A program made the translations under genes and the position numbers. The notes under the pieces were generated by a model, which was given only the letters and a program-made list of their open reading frames with translations, was not told where the DNA came from and did no database searches. DNA of 23,449 nt from a halophilic archaeon J07HX64 (GTDB lineage: Archaea > Halobacteriota > Halobacteria > Halobacteriales > Haloarculaceae): positions 21,769 to 45,217 of the forward strand of contig KE356579.1 in NCBI GenBank assembly GCA_000416085.1, written 5' to 3'. Positions 8,179-15,660 of the stretch are shown here, piece after piece. Position 1 is the stretch's first letter; the number at the start of each line of letters is the position of its first letter.

Positions 8179-8376
8179 TGTGGGCCGTCCGGTTACACCA
8201 CGCCCAGCTGCCACTGCTGGTTCTCGCTTTACAGAGAGAACAGGCCGCACGGGGTCTACGAGCTCGGAGCGTTCCGTGATGAGGAGACACTCCGCGTCTC
8301 AAACCAGTTTCTCCGGGCACTCACAGGTCGCCGTCCTGTCGGTGAGCGGTTGCTCTTGACCTCCTCCCACGGCTGA
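8179..8376 (+). pseudogene. Possible relic of a small gene cut off at an IS end
   Basis: On the plus strand, frame-by-frame reading gives protein-like text in two overlapping frames: M-W-A-V-R-L-H-H-A-Q-L-P-L-L-V-L-A-L-Q from 8179, then a second frame from about 8239 reading H-G-V-Y-E-L-G-A-F-R-D-E-E-T-L-R-V-S-N and on to R-R-P-V-G-E-R-L-L-L. The second frame runs straight into the hairpin of the IS-like end at about 8364 and stops there by chance (TGA in the hairpin loop). This suggests a gene with a frameshift and a lost 3' end. The family is not recognised and the case rests on composition only. Confidence 0.25.
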
Positions 8377-8410
8377 AGCCGTGGGATTCCCACGTTGGGA
8401 GTTTCAGGTT
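8357..8410 (-). repeat. IS200/IS605-type right-end relic (hairpin 1)
   Basis: CCCACGGCT-GA-AGCCGTGGG forms a perfect 9-base stem with a 2-base loop, preceded by CTCCT. It has the same size and design (9-2-9) as the hairpin containing the stop codon of the intact tnpB at 19816. By that comparison the vanished tnpB would have been on the minus strand, to the right. The minus frame across 8380-8540 is open and protein-like, but I could not confirm it as a tnpB tail. Confidence 0.5.
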
Positions 8411-8677
8411 TGCAGCCCGGTCAGCATGACCAGACAGCTGGCGGGGCCAAGCAGGCGTTACTCCTATCCTCCGGCATGGAGAGTTCAGAGTTACCGTGTC
8501 GGAGTCCACGGCCAGCGGCCCGAAAGGGATTCCTTCAGACGTGGTGTGGTCCGAATCCTGATATTATCCGTTTAGCTGGGCGGCAGAACCGCCTCAGTGT
8601 ACACAGACATACAAACATCACAAAAATAAAACTCTGGATTTCTACGCCAGGTCGTCTGTGTATCAGTTATCGGCTTC

Positions 8678-8712
8678 ATCCCACGGCTAAACTCGTGGGC
8701 TTTCGCCTTGGT
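8678..8712 (-). repeat. IS200/IS605-type right-end relic (hairpin 2)
   Basis: ATCCCACGGCTAAACTCGTGGGCTTTCGC resembles hairpin 1 and the tnpB end at 19809-19828, with CCCACG/CGTGGG pairing and a TTTA (minus strand) in the loop as in the intact element. A second relic in the same orientation, 320 bases from the first, suggests repeated insertion at this place or a deleted element pair. Confidence 0.45.
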
Positions 8713-8761
8713 ACAATCGTAACTCACTCGCTCCGGTGGCCCAGAGCCGGCAAGTTGGTAT

Positions 8762-8800
8762 CGGCGGTCACCGGCGAAACCCCGGTCGTGCTATCCGCCG
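8762..8800 (-). other. Two-tier inverted repeat at the 3' end of the small unknown gene
   Basis: CGGCGG (8762-8767) pairs with CCGCCG (8795-8800), and inside it ACCGG (8770-8774) pairs with CCGGT (8782-8786). The structure spans the TAG stop at 8791-8793 of the minus-strand gene, so it could act as a 3'-end or RNA-stability element. No U-run is seen. Confidence 0.25.
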
Positions 8801-9243
8801 ACAGCACCCGACGGACTGCCGCTCGGTTGGTCCCGGTATTCGAACTCCGGTGGCTCCCAGTACTCGTCGGGTTCGGACCAGTCGAACGCCGGGATCAGGA
8901 TGTCGAACTCGGGGGCGACAGTCGCCGACTCGACGCGCACCCGGCCGAGCGTGTCCGTATCCGGGTCGTACGGCCGTGGCTCCTCGACTTCGAGGCCCGG
9001 TTCGTCACCGAACCCCAGTGCTGTTGGCGGGACGTAGGCCACGTTGTCGCTGTCGACGAGATACAGCACCTCACGCCCGTAGTCGAGTATGACAACCGCG
9101 TCCTCGTCGTCGGCCCGCTCGACTGCCGCGTGGAGTTGGTCTGCGGCCCACGGCCCGATGTCGACCAGAGCACTCTCCGCGATCACATGCAGGTTGTGCC
9201 GTGACATCGGGTCGGTGACGTCTGCTGTGTCACGCGGGGTCAT
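8791..9243 (-). CDS. Small acidic protein of unknown function
   Basis: A 150-residue soluble, acidic protein from the ATG at 9243 (MTPRDTADVTDPMSRHNLHV). The frame stays open for 23 more codons upstream, but a TATA-like TTATGAC at about 9266-9273 supports 9243; an ATG 12 codons downstream (9207) is an alternative. The core reads V-V-I-L-D-Y-G-R-E-V-L-Y-L-V-D-S-D-N-V-A-Y, a strand-turn-strand pattern, and the C terminus is rich in Trp, Glu and Pro (FDWSEPDEYWEPPEFEYRD). No membrane segment, Cys cluster or known catalytic motif is visible. It is downstream of the phosphate transporter on the same strand, with 132 bases between them, so co-transcription is possible but not required. Function unknown. 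Confidence 0.7.
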   Translation of the reverse strand: MTPRDTADVTDPMSRHNLHVIAESALVDIGPWAADQLHAAVERADDEDAVVILDYGREVLYLVDSDNVAYVPPTALGFGDEPGLEVEEPRPYDPDTDTLGRVRVESATVAPEFDILIPAFDWSEPDEYWEPPEFEYRDQPSGSPSGAVGG

Positions 9244-9375
9244 AGTCGCATCTACGATGGTCCCTGTCATAACCGCTGTGGCGGCTGCCGCGACCCGGTG
9301 TCTCTGTCTCACGGTCGCTCGTTCACCCCAAACAGAGTCGTCGGTTCCTGTCCGGCCATCCCGGTGTACGGGTGG

Positions 9376-10632
9376 CTACAGGACAAACAGGAACAGGAGG
9401 TACGAGCTGACAACAGCAAGCGTCGGCGTGAGTACCCAGAGCACGACAATACGGGCTGCGGCACCGGCGTCGAACAGACTCTCGGCGGACAGCACATCGG
9501 GTTGTTCCGCCCCGATCGGTGACGGGCCACCGTCCGGGAGCTGTCTGTCGGGGTCGGGAACCGCACCCTCGGCGAGGTCCCCGACCGTCGGACTCGAGGT
9601 CGTCTCGTCGGCGGTCTTTGCCGGAGCGGCGGACAGTGCCCCGGTTTTGTGGTCGGGGGTCCCGCTCTGTGCGGTGGTGGGGTCGGCGATATCTACGAGC
9701 GGTTGCACACGACTGGCCCGTCCCCAGCCGAGTCCGATTATACAGGATGTCGTGCTCACAGCGAGGCTGGCCGGGATACCGAGCCACGAGAGGACGGTGA
9801 TGATCGTCGCGCCGGTCGTCGAGACGATGAGTGCCGCCAGAATCGGGAGGTCTGTGATGTCGTTCCCAACCGTGTCGAGCGTTCGCCGGGCGATTGTGAA
9901 TCCACCGAGACTGATCGCCGCGACTGCCAGGAGAACCGCCGGGCTGGTGTCGACGGTCCCGTTTCCGACCAGCGGAGCAACCGCGTTCGCCGCGTTCGAT
10001 GCCCCGGCGCTGAACCCCATGTAACAGGCGATCGCCAGCACCAGCACCGACCCGCCGAGGTCTCGCGCCGACGCGTCGCTGTTTATGCTGGGTCGTGGAA
10101 TCCGCCCACTCCGGTCGAGGGCGAGCAACGGGTCCTGTAGTCGGCCGAACGCGAATCTGGCGTCGAGATGTGGGTAGAGATACCGGCCGATGACGCCACC
10201 CACGAACAGCGCAAGCAGCGGCGCGACAATCCACGCAGAGAGGATGGTGAACATCAGGGCGGCGTCGAGTGTCCCCGTGGCCAGCCCCAAACCGACGATC
10301 GCACCGACCGCGGTCATCGATGTCGATGCCGGAACGCCGTACAGATTCGACACCAGCAGCGAGAGCCCGGTGAAAAACAGGACCGCGACACTCGCCTCGG
10401 GTGTAAACGCCGACGAGGCGACGATGTCACTACTCATCGTAGAGATTACGTTTCGTCCGACAGTCCACGCACCGAGGAGGGCAAACACGCTGAACAGGGT
10501 GGCAGCGGTTACCTTCCGCACGATCCGACTCCCGACCGCCGGACCGAACGCGACACCGGTCGAGGAGCCTCCGATATTGTATCCGACGAACACCGCAACC
10601 AGAATGCCGATTACGACGAGTGGCTCCACCAT
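9376..10632 (-). CDS. PiT-family inorganic phosphate transporter (haloarchaeal type)
   Basis: A 418-residue membrane protein with about ten hydrophobic segments and a cytoplasmic acidic stretch near 315-385. It carries the internal duplication of PiT proteins: FVGYNIGGSSTGVAFGPAVG near the N terminus and GFSAGASNAANAVAPLVGNG in the second half, plus SNLYGVPASTSMTAVGAIVG and SWLGIPASLAVSTTSCIIG, which match the G-x-P-x-S-x-x-x-x-x-x-x-G repeats. PiT carriers import phosphate (as metal-phosphate or with a cation). The N-terminal repeat has N-I-G-G where bacterial and eukaryotic members have G-A-N-D, an apparent loss of the usual Asp. A TATA-like box stands at about -27. No PhoU-type regulator gene is adjacent. 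Confidence 0.88.
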   Translation of the reverse strand: MVEPLVVIGILVAVFVGYNIGGSSTGVAFGPAVGSRIVRKVTAATLFSVFALLGAWTVGRNVISTMSSDIVASSAFTPEASVAVLFFTGLSLLVSNLYGVPASTSMTAVGAIVGLGLATGTLDAALMFTILSAWIVAPLLALFVGGVIGRYLYPHLDARFAFGRLQDPLLALDRSGRIPRPSINSDASARDLGGSVLVLAIACYMGFSAGASNAANAVAPLVGNGTVDTSPAVLLAVAAISLGGFTIARRTLDTVGNDITDLPILAALIVSTTGATIITVLSWLGIPASLAVSTTSCIIGLGWGRASRVQPLVDIADPTTAQSGTPDHKTGALSAAPAKTADETTSSPTVGDLAEGAVPDPDRQLPDGGPSPIGAEQPDVLSAESLFDAGAAARIVVLWVLTPTLAVVSSYLLFLFVL

Positions 10633-10655
10633 ACAGTACCACCTTTGTATTCAGC

Positions 10656-10666
10656 AGTATTTATCT
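10656..10666 (-). promoter_or_regulatory. TATA box of the phosphate transporter gene
   Basis: On the minus strand GATAAATACTG lies about 24-34 bases before the ATG ending at 10632. The strong box fits a leaderless start there. Confidence 0.55.
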
Positions 10667-10735
10667 GTACCCGTTTTCGGGACAGTCCGGTCGGAACACC
10701 CACTCACTGTGGCTCACCGCATTTGAGAGTCCCTG

Positions 10736-11905
10736 CTACACTCGTTCGTTGGCGCGGTCCCGCTCGGCGTCTGTGTCGTCTGTCGCGGACTCTGTGTCCG
10801 GACGCCCTGTCGTCTCCGACCCTGTGGGGTCCTCGTGCAACTGCTCCAGTTCCCGGTCGATATCGTCGAACTCCTCGGAGAGGGACACACTCGCGTCCTG
10901 GTGCTCGCTGTGGTCGGTCGGCAGGTCTGCCCCGTGGCTGTTGCACTCCGCACAGTAGTAGTTCTCACCCTGTTCCATCGTGTACAGCGGAATCCCCGCA
11001 AACACCTGCTCGCGCTTGTAGTCTTTCACCAGACCGTCGTCGACGCGTGCACCACAGACAGTACAGGGGTGGTCGGTGTCTGTCACGTACCGCTCCTCGA
11101 TCGACTCTGTCGACCCGAACGTCGTGGGGGAGTGGCGGTTCTCGATGCGCCGTCGGATCGGTGGGATCAGGAAAAACGAGAGCAACACGAACAGGCCACC
11201 GAACAGAGACGGGGCCAAGTCGAACCCCGTCGTGACTATCAACAGGATGCCAACCACCAGTGACACCAGACCGTACGCGAATCGACTCAGCGAGCCTGTC
11301 GTCTCGCCGGCGGTCTTGAGGTCGGTCTGCCCACCAGAGGGGTCGACAACCTCGTAGCCCAATTCGGTTTCGTTTGCCCGCAGCATCACCTGTGTGGAGG
11401 TGACCGAGTAGTGGTACCAGGCGTACAGAAGATTGCCCAGACCGCCGGTAAACATGAGCAACAGCATATGCACACCGATCGACCCGATGCCACGGTCAAC
11501 GAGAACCACCTCGTCACCGGCGTCGTATTTGAGATCCCAACCGTTGCTGAGGAGATACCGCACCCGCTTGCGAAACGCTGCTGCAGAGTCGGTCTGGCCG
11601 GTCTCCGTCTGGTCTGTGGTGGTCTGGCCGGTCTCAATCCGGTCGGTAGTGGTCTGACCGGTCTCTGTCCGGTCTGTGGTGGTCTGGCCGGTCTCAATCC
11701 GGTCGGTAGTGGTCTGACCGGTCTCTGTCCGGTCTGTGGCGGTCTGGCCGCTCTGTTCGGACGGGTCGTGGTCCATCGCCGCGACATCGTGGAGTGCCGA
11801 GAGGTCGCCGCCACAGATGATACAGTAACTGTGGTCGGGCGTCGTCTCCGTTCCACAGTGTGGACAGTGCAGTCCGGAGCCGTCTGTGCGCGGTCGGTCG
11901 CCCAT
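10736..11905 (-). CDS. Membrane protein with N- and C-terminal zinc ribbons and a TETGQTTTDR repeat linker
   Basis: A 389-residue protein. Residues 14-31 hold a zinc ribbon (CPHCG...CIICGG: C14, C17, C28, C31). Residues 56-105 are five decapeptide units of the type GQTTTDRTET/GQTTTDRIET, a hydrophilic linker. A folded segment (106-140, SNGWDLKYDAGDEVVLVDRG) precedes a membrane segment (about 141-163). Two more hydrophobic segments lie at 208-227 and 229-250. A second Cys cluster (C281, C284, C318, C321: CTVC...CAEC) and an acidic tail follow. The domain order resembles haloarchaeal zinc-ribbon membrane proteins of unknown role. Its start is supported by a TATA-like box at -27. Transcribed alone, between the PiT and HerA-type genes. 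No enzymatic motif is visible. Confidence 0.8.
   Translation of the reverse strand: MGDRPRTDGSGLHCPHCGTETTPDHSYCIICGGDLSALHDVAAMDHDPSEQSGQTATDRTETGQTTTDRIETGQTTTDRTETGQTTTDRIETGQTTTDQTETGQTDSAAAFRKRVRYLLSNGWDLKYDAGDEVVLVDRGIGSIGVHMLLLMFTGGLGNLLYAWYHYSVTSTQVMLRANETELGYEVVDPSGGQTDLKTAGETTGSLSRFAYGLVSLVVGILLIVTTGFDLAPSLFGGLFVLLSFFLIPPIRRRIENRHSPTTFGSTESIEERYVTDTDHPCTVCGARVDDGLVKDYKREQVFAGIPLYTMEQGENYYCAECNSHGADLPTDHSEHQDASVSLSEEFDDIDRELEQLHEDPTGSETTGRPDTESATDDTDAERDRANERV
11591..11740 (-). repeat. Five in-frame 30-base tandem repeats (60-base higher-order unit)
   Basis: Five consecutive 30-base units based on GGTCTGGCCGGTCTC... encode the decapeptide repeat. Bases 11621-11680 and 11681-11740 are the same except for the last base (T versus C), showing a recent in-frame 60-base duplication. 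Copy-number change here would alter linker length without breaking the gene. Confidence 0.9.
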
Positions 11906-11927
11906 TAGCTGTAAGTTGTGTCTTCTC

Positions 11928-11939
11928 GGATAAATACTG
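11928..11939 (-). promoter_or_regulatory. TATA box of the zinc-ribbon protein gene
   Basis: AGTATTTATCC on the minus strand lies about 23-33 bases before the ATG ending at 11905, fixing that start. Confidence 0.55.
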
Positions 11940-12036
11940 CTTGCCCCGTGCTCTGTTCACCGGGCGAGTTGTATCTGTCTCCGGTAGCATCCAGCGGGCG
12001 AGCGCCCAGTTGGACACGACACACAGCGACGGGGTA

Positions 12037-13872
12037 TCAGGAGCGTCCGTGACGGGTCACACAGTTCGGGAGACCGACGAGTTCGACCGGTTCGGAGTTG
12101 TCGGGCGAGTAGACGACCATCTGGCCTTTCTCCATGTAGGGCACCCGTGATTCGAGATTCGAGGGGATGTTGACCGCCGAGATGGCGTCCTCGTCGCCGA
12201 GATTGAGCACGATTGTCGTGTTTATCTGCTTGAAGACGGGGTCGGCGATGTCCTGTGGGTCCTGTGTGACCAGGAAGAGACCGAGTCGTTCCTTTCGGCC
12301 CTGTTTTGCGGCCTCGGTGAACTTGCCGATGACCTTCCGGGCCTGGACGGTGTCGGCGTCGGTCAGGAAGTTGTGGGCCTCGTCCATGCCCACGACGAGC
12401 GGAGTCCTCTTGACGCGCTCGTGGTCGGGGTCGTTTGAGAGCTTCTCGTCGACCAGCAGCGAGGCGAGTGCGAGCACCACCGTCTCGGCGGTGCGACTCT
12501 TCGTGATGTGGTATGTTGGAACGACTGTCAGTCCGCCGGGACGGACGAACTCGTGGACCAGGTCGGTGATGGGTCGGGCGTCCTGGTCGAACACCGCGCC
12601 GAAACCCCGCACCCGGCGGCCGATCGCGTCGAAGGTTGCCTCGTGGACCCGACCGGTCTCGTCGAGTTCCTCGCGCAGCGCGGGGTCGTCCATCATCGAG
12701 GTGAACTGCCGGTAGCTGCCCTCACGGCCGTACTGGTCACGGAAGCGGGGCAGGAGGACGTTCACCAGCGCACCGTACTGGTTGTCGTTGAACCCGCTGC
12801 CGGCAACCAGCCAGGGGTTGTCGTGGACCATCGAGAACGGGATCGTGAACCGCACCTGCTCGGCGCGGTGGTGACTCGCCGCGTAACTCGCACCCGCAAT
12901 CTTCGGGATGAACGCGATTGTGTCCTCGTGACCGCCGTGGGTGACCCCCTCGCTGTCGAGTCGCCGGGCGACATCCGCGTTGTACTCGCCGTCGTCGTGC
13001 ATCTGTGCGTACTCGTCCTGGGGGTCGAACTGGACGACTGCGGGCCGGACCTCGCGGTCACCCCCGGTCTCGACGGGGTATTTGCGGCCCCCGTCGAGGT
13101 ACTGCCGGAGGATGTTCTTCGCGGCGTGGGTCTTTCCGGACCCGGTGCCGCCCGCGACCAGTGTGTGACGAAAGACGAGCGGGTCGCCGTCGGTGTAGTC
13201 GTCGTTCAACCGGTAGTCGATCGTCGGCGGGGAGGCCGCGGTCCGGACCGTCTGGCCGCCGACCGAGAGATGGCCCAGAAAGACCCCGTCGGTGGGTATC
13301 TTCAGCCCGGTTTTTATGTCCTCGGCGTCGGCAGCCTCCTGGACTATCGTCTCGGGTTTGGGTACCCGGTCGGTCATCCGGCGTTTGAGTCGGCCACCCT
13401 CCTCGTAGAGCACCGCCACAGGGTCCAGCGTGGCCAGCAGTTTGAAATCCTCCTCGTCGATGCCAGCCGAGCGCATCGCCCGGCGGGCGTGGATCTCGGT
13501 GGCGTCGTCGGCGCGGTACTCCTGTGTGTACTCGAGTCCGGTCACGCGACAGAACAGACGCTCCCCGTCGGGGTACGGCGCGAGCAGGTACGAGCCGAGT
13601 CTGACCGACGACCGGTTGCCCGCGGTGACGTACGCGCACAGACTCGTCTCGCGCTCGTCCTCGTTGAGTTGGAGCCCCGCCGAGGCCGAGAGCACACCGA
13701 TACCGCGGTCCGTCCCTGCCGTCGTCGTCGCCAGCGTGTCGAACTCCGTCGATTCGTTTCCGGTGGTCGACCCTGGCCCCCCACCATCCGTGCGGTCTGC
13801 TCCCGTGCTGGTGTCGTCGGTTCCGGTATCGCTCTCGTCGTCGAAGCCGGTGAAATCCCCGAGATCGGACAT
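12037..13872 (-). CDS. HerA-type hexameric ATPase (DUF87 family)
   Basis: A 611-residue protein from the ATG at 13872 (MSDLGDFTGFDDES). The first ~45 residues are acidic, Gly/Thr/Asp-rich and probably disordered. Residues about 55-110 resemble the HAS-barrel of HerA proteins. The RecA-like ATPase has Walker A VAGGTGSGKTHAAK (about 239-252) and Walker B PLVVGMDEAHNF (about 491-502), then LFLVTQDPQDIADPVFKQI, the sensor/arginine-finger region seen in HerA. HerA translocates double-stranded DNA and often works with the NurA nuclease in end resection; no NurA gene is in this window, so a role in repair or in another transport task is inferred only. An in-frame GTG 14 codons upstream (13914) is an alternative, but its extra residues look non-homologous. 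Confidence 0.88.
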   Translation of the reverse strand: MSDLGDFTGFDDESDTGTDDTSTGADRTDGGGPGSTTGNESTEFDTLATTTAGTDRGIGVLSASAGLQLNEDERETSLCAYVTAGNRSSVRLGSYLLAPYPDGERLFCRVTGLEYTQEYRADDATEIHARRAMRSAGIDEEDFKLLATLDPVAVLYEEGGRLKRRMTDRVPKPETIVQEAADAEDIKTGLKIPTDGVFLGHLSVGGQTVRTAASPPTIDYRLNDDYTDGDPLVFRHTLVAGGTGSGKTHAAKNILRQYLDGGRKYPVETGGDREVRPAVVQFDPQDEYAQMHDDGEYNADVARRLDSEGVTHGGHEDTIAFIPKIAGASYAASHHRAEQVRFTIPFSMVHDNPWLVAGSGFNDNQYGALVNVLLPRFRDQYGREGSYRQFTSMMDDPALREELDETGRVHEATFDAIGRRVRGFGAVFDQDARPITDLVHEFVRPGGLTVVPTYHITKSRTAETVVLALASLLVDEKLSNDPDHERVKRTPLVVGMDEAHNFLTDADTVQARKVIGKFTEAAKQGRKERLGLFLVTQDPQDIADPVFKQINTTIVLNLGDEDAISAVNIPSNLESRVPYMEKGQMVVYSPDNSEPVELVGLPNCVTRHGRS

Positions 13873-14413
13873 GCTCGGAACGAGGGTGGCGAGAAACTTC
13901 GGCGTTTCCCCCACGACGTGTGGTCGGGACTCGTACTGTCAGGTGTCTGCCGGCCGGTTCGAGGAGCGCGCCCGCGTGACAGGTTCCGATAGTCGATGGC
14001 ACGGGGACTGTGGCGGTCCACCACGCCGCCGGACCCCGGTTGGTCTGCCCGCACGACTCCACCAGCGACAACTCCGGCAGTTACGAGTGTAAACGAGCTA
14101 ATAGTTCCCGGGAGCTCTCACGGCGTTCGGTCCGACCACCGTGACTGCAGAGCCCCAACCGTGCCTGCGGCGCACAGGCACTCAAGACGTGACGTGTGGA
14201 CCTCTGGCGTTTGAGTTCCGCTCACCTCGATCTGGTTAGAACAACTCTCGAGCACGGCCCCTTCGAGGGCGGCGACACGCTCGACGGGTGTGACTACAGC
14301 GTGAGGATTCTGCCGACGGAGCGGGCCGAGTGTCCCAGGCCCGTGCGGAGCTGTTTGAGTTCCGTGATGGGGGGGACGACATCTCCCGAACCAGTTGACC
14401 CCGTAGCAGTTTA

Positions 14414-14447
14414 CGTGTACAGTTTGATGTATATCGTTCGTGTACAG
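14414..14447 (+). promoter_or_regulatory. Direct repeat CGTGTACAG x2 flanking a TATA-like box
   Basis: CGTGTACAG occurs at 14414-14422 and again at 14439-14447, with 25 bases between the two starts (about 2.5 helical turns). Each contains the palindrome TGTACA. GATGTATATC (14426-14435) lies between them and looks like a TATA box. Two identical 9-base sites around a TATA box are a natural layout for an operator bound by a dimeric repressor. Confidence 0.35.
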
Positions 14448-14453
14448 ACACCC

Positions 14454-14561
14454 GTGTGCGGTCCCGTGGAGAACAGCGTATCGTGTGCTGTGACGACGGA
14501 CGAGCGGCGCCTCGGGATTCCGGAGTCGAAGCTACGGTCGACGATCGACCGATATCGGTGA
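14454..14561 (+). CDS. Candidate leaderless microprotein (31-35 residues)
   Basis: A short frame starting at GTG 14454 (or GTG 14466) ends with TGA at 14559-14561. The product would end T-T-D-E-R-R-L-G-I-P-E-S-K-L-R-S-T-I-D-R-Y-R, a charged, helix-like sequence. The first GTG lies about 24 bases after the TATA-like box at 14426-14435, the normal leaderless spacing. No family is recognised, and a frame of this size can arise by chance in GC-rich DNA, so the support is the promoter spacing plus the natural-looking composition. It could be the eroded tail of a longer gene instead. Confidence 0.25.
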   Translation: MCGPVENSVSCAVTTDERRLGIPESKLRSTIDRYR

Positions 14562-14651
14562 CCGACACTCGGGTCGTCCGGACAGTAAACTGGAAACTGT
14601 GTGCCCAGGTTCGGCCGACGGGTGTGGTGTCCGTTCGGTCATCCGGCCGGA

Positions 14652-14660
14652 CCTTTTTAT
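14652..14660 (+). promoter_or_regulatory. TATA-like box of the BNR-type gene
   Basis: CCTTTTTAT lies 23-31 bases before the ATG at 14683 and supports it over an in-frame ATG at 14599, which would read through the promoter. Confidence 0.5.
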
Positions 14661-14682
14661 GTGGCACAGCGTACGCCCGTGT

Positions 14683-15631
14683 ATGCTCCTGGCCGGTAGC
14701 GACGACGGTGTGTACCGTCTCACAGACCCGACCGAACCGGGCACCCGGACGGCGACAGCGGTGCTCGACAGCGGCCGCGTCCTGCGTGTTCGAACCTTCG
14801 ACGCACTCCCGGGCGTGTTCGCAGCCACGAGAACAGGACTGTACCACTCCCCGGACGGTGTCGACTGGACCGACCTCGCGGTTCCGACAGAGCAGGTGTA
14901 CGCGGTCGGCGCGGACGGCAGGCGACTGTACGCGGGCACACGTCCTGCCGCGGTGTACGTCACACAGATCGACGGAACAATCGGCTCTGCTCCGCTCGCG
15001 TGGCGCGAACTCGACGGGTTCCAGGACCTGCCCTCGCGGGGTGACTGGCGGCTCCCCCGCCACGAGAACCTCGCACAGGTAAAGGACCTGCACGCTCCCG
15101 CGCCAGAGCGTCTCGTCGCCGGCGTCGAGGTTGGCGGCGTCCACAGCAGTGATGACGGGGGCAAGACGTGGACAGAACGCCGGGACGGCGTCGACGACGA
15201 TATCCACGAGTTACGCGCCGTGTCGGCACGGGAGTGGCTGGCCGCGACCGGTGACGGACTGTACCGGACGACCGATGGCGGGGGGACCTGGACCCGACTC
15301 GACGACGATGTCGAGCAGCGGTACTTCCGGGCGGTCCTCGCAACAGAGGGCGGTGTGTACGCGGCCGGCGCGATGGCAAACTCCTCCACCTGGGAGGACG
15401 ACGACGCGGACCCCGCCCTGTTCCGGTGGGACGGGTGAGAGTCTCGACCCGGTCGCGCTGCCGACGACCGACGAGACGGTCACCGGACTGACGACCGTCA
15501 ACGGGACGGTCGTGGCCGCAACACACCGGGGGCGGCTACTCGCCGAGCGCACGGACGGGTGGGTGGAGACCGGCCGGTTCCCCGTGTCGGGGAGTCTGAC
15601 CGGCCGGTACACGCCATTGGTTGCGTTCTGA
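14683..15631 (+). pseudogene. BNR-repeat/beta-propeller protein broken by a one-base frameshift
   Basis: The first frame (14683-15438) gives 251 residues with repeated sialidase-like BNR motifs: GVYRLTDP, GLYHSPDGVDWTDL, GGVHSSDDGGKTWTE and GLYRTTDGGGTWTRL, spaced as blades of a beta-propeller. It stops just after ALFRWDG. The +1 frame then continues in the same style (ESLDPVALPTTDETV... VVAATHRGRLLAERTDGW) to a TGA at 15629-15631. Removing one G from the GGG at 15433-15435 joins both parts into one frame of 315 residues reading RWDGESLDP. So the gene has either a real frameshift or a sequencing error in a short G run. Such cytoplasmic haloarchaeal propeller proteins have no assigned reaction; no signal peptide is seen. 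A TATA-like box is present. Confidence 0.75.
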
Positions 15632-15660
15632 GTCCGGACAGTCGGCAGACCGACCCCGGG

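Larger units (their letters stand above)
8139..8790. other. Gene-poor scar with IS-end relics
   Basis: About 650 bases without an intact gene between the DedA-type gene and the next minus-strand gene. It contains a plus-strand coding relic ending at the first hairpin, two IS200/IS605-end-like hairpins in the same orientation, and an AT-rich patch at about 8600-8645. The whole stretch is best read as the residue of old insertion-sequence activity. Confidence 0.5.
13873..14682. other. 810-base stretch without a secure gene
   Basis: Between the divergent HerA-type and BNR-type genes no long protein-like frame is convincing. The right part holds a candidate microprotein (14454-14561) and a CGTGTACAG repeat pair around a TATA-like box. 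On the minus strand a short protein-like run (I-T-E-L-K-Q-L-R-T-G-L-G-H-S-A-R-S-V-G-R-I-L) at about 14305-14375 stops without a visible start; it may be an eroded gene end. The left part (13873-14195) shows nothing that I can name. Confidence 0.4.

Noticed and set aside
11591..11740. Tandem 30-base repeats as a CRISPR array
   Set aside because: There are no unique spacers; the units are contiguous, in frame and encode decapeptides.
12508..13992. 494-codon plus-strand frame opposite the HerA-type gene
   Set aside because: No family motifs, while the minus strand has Walker A and B motifs in the right order.
14236..15207. Minus-strand frame across the BNR gene and its upstream region
   Set aside because: Low-complexity Arg/Ser/Thr text without conserved motifs; it overlaps the BNR repeats on the other strand.
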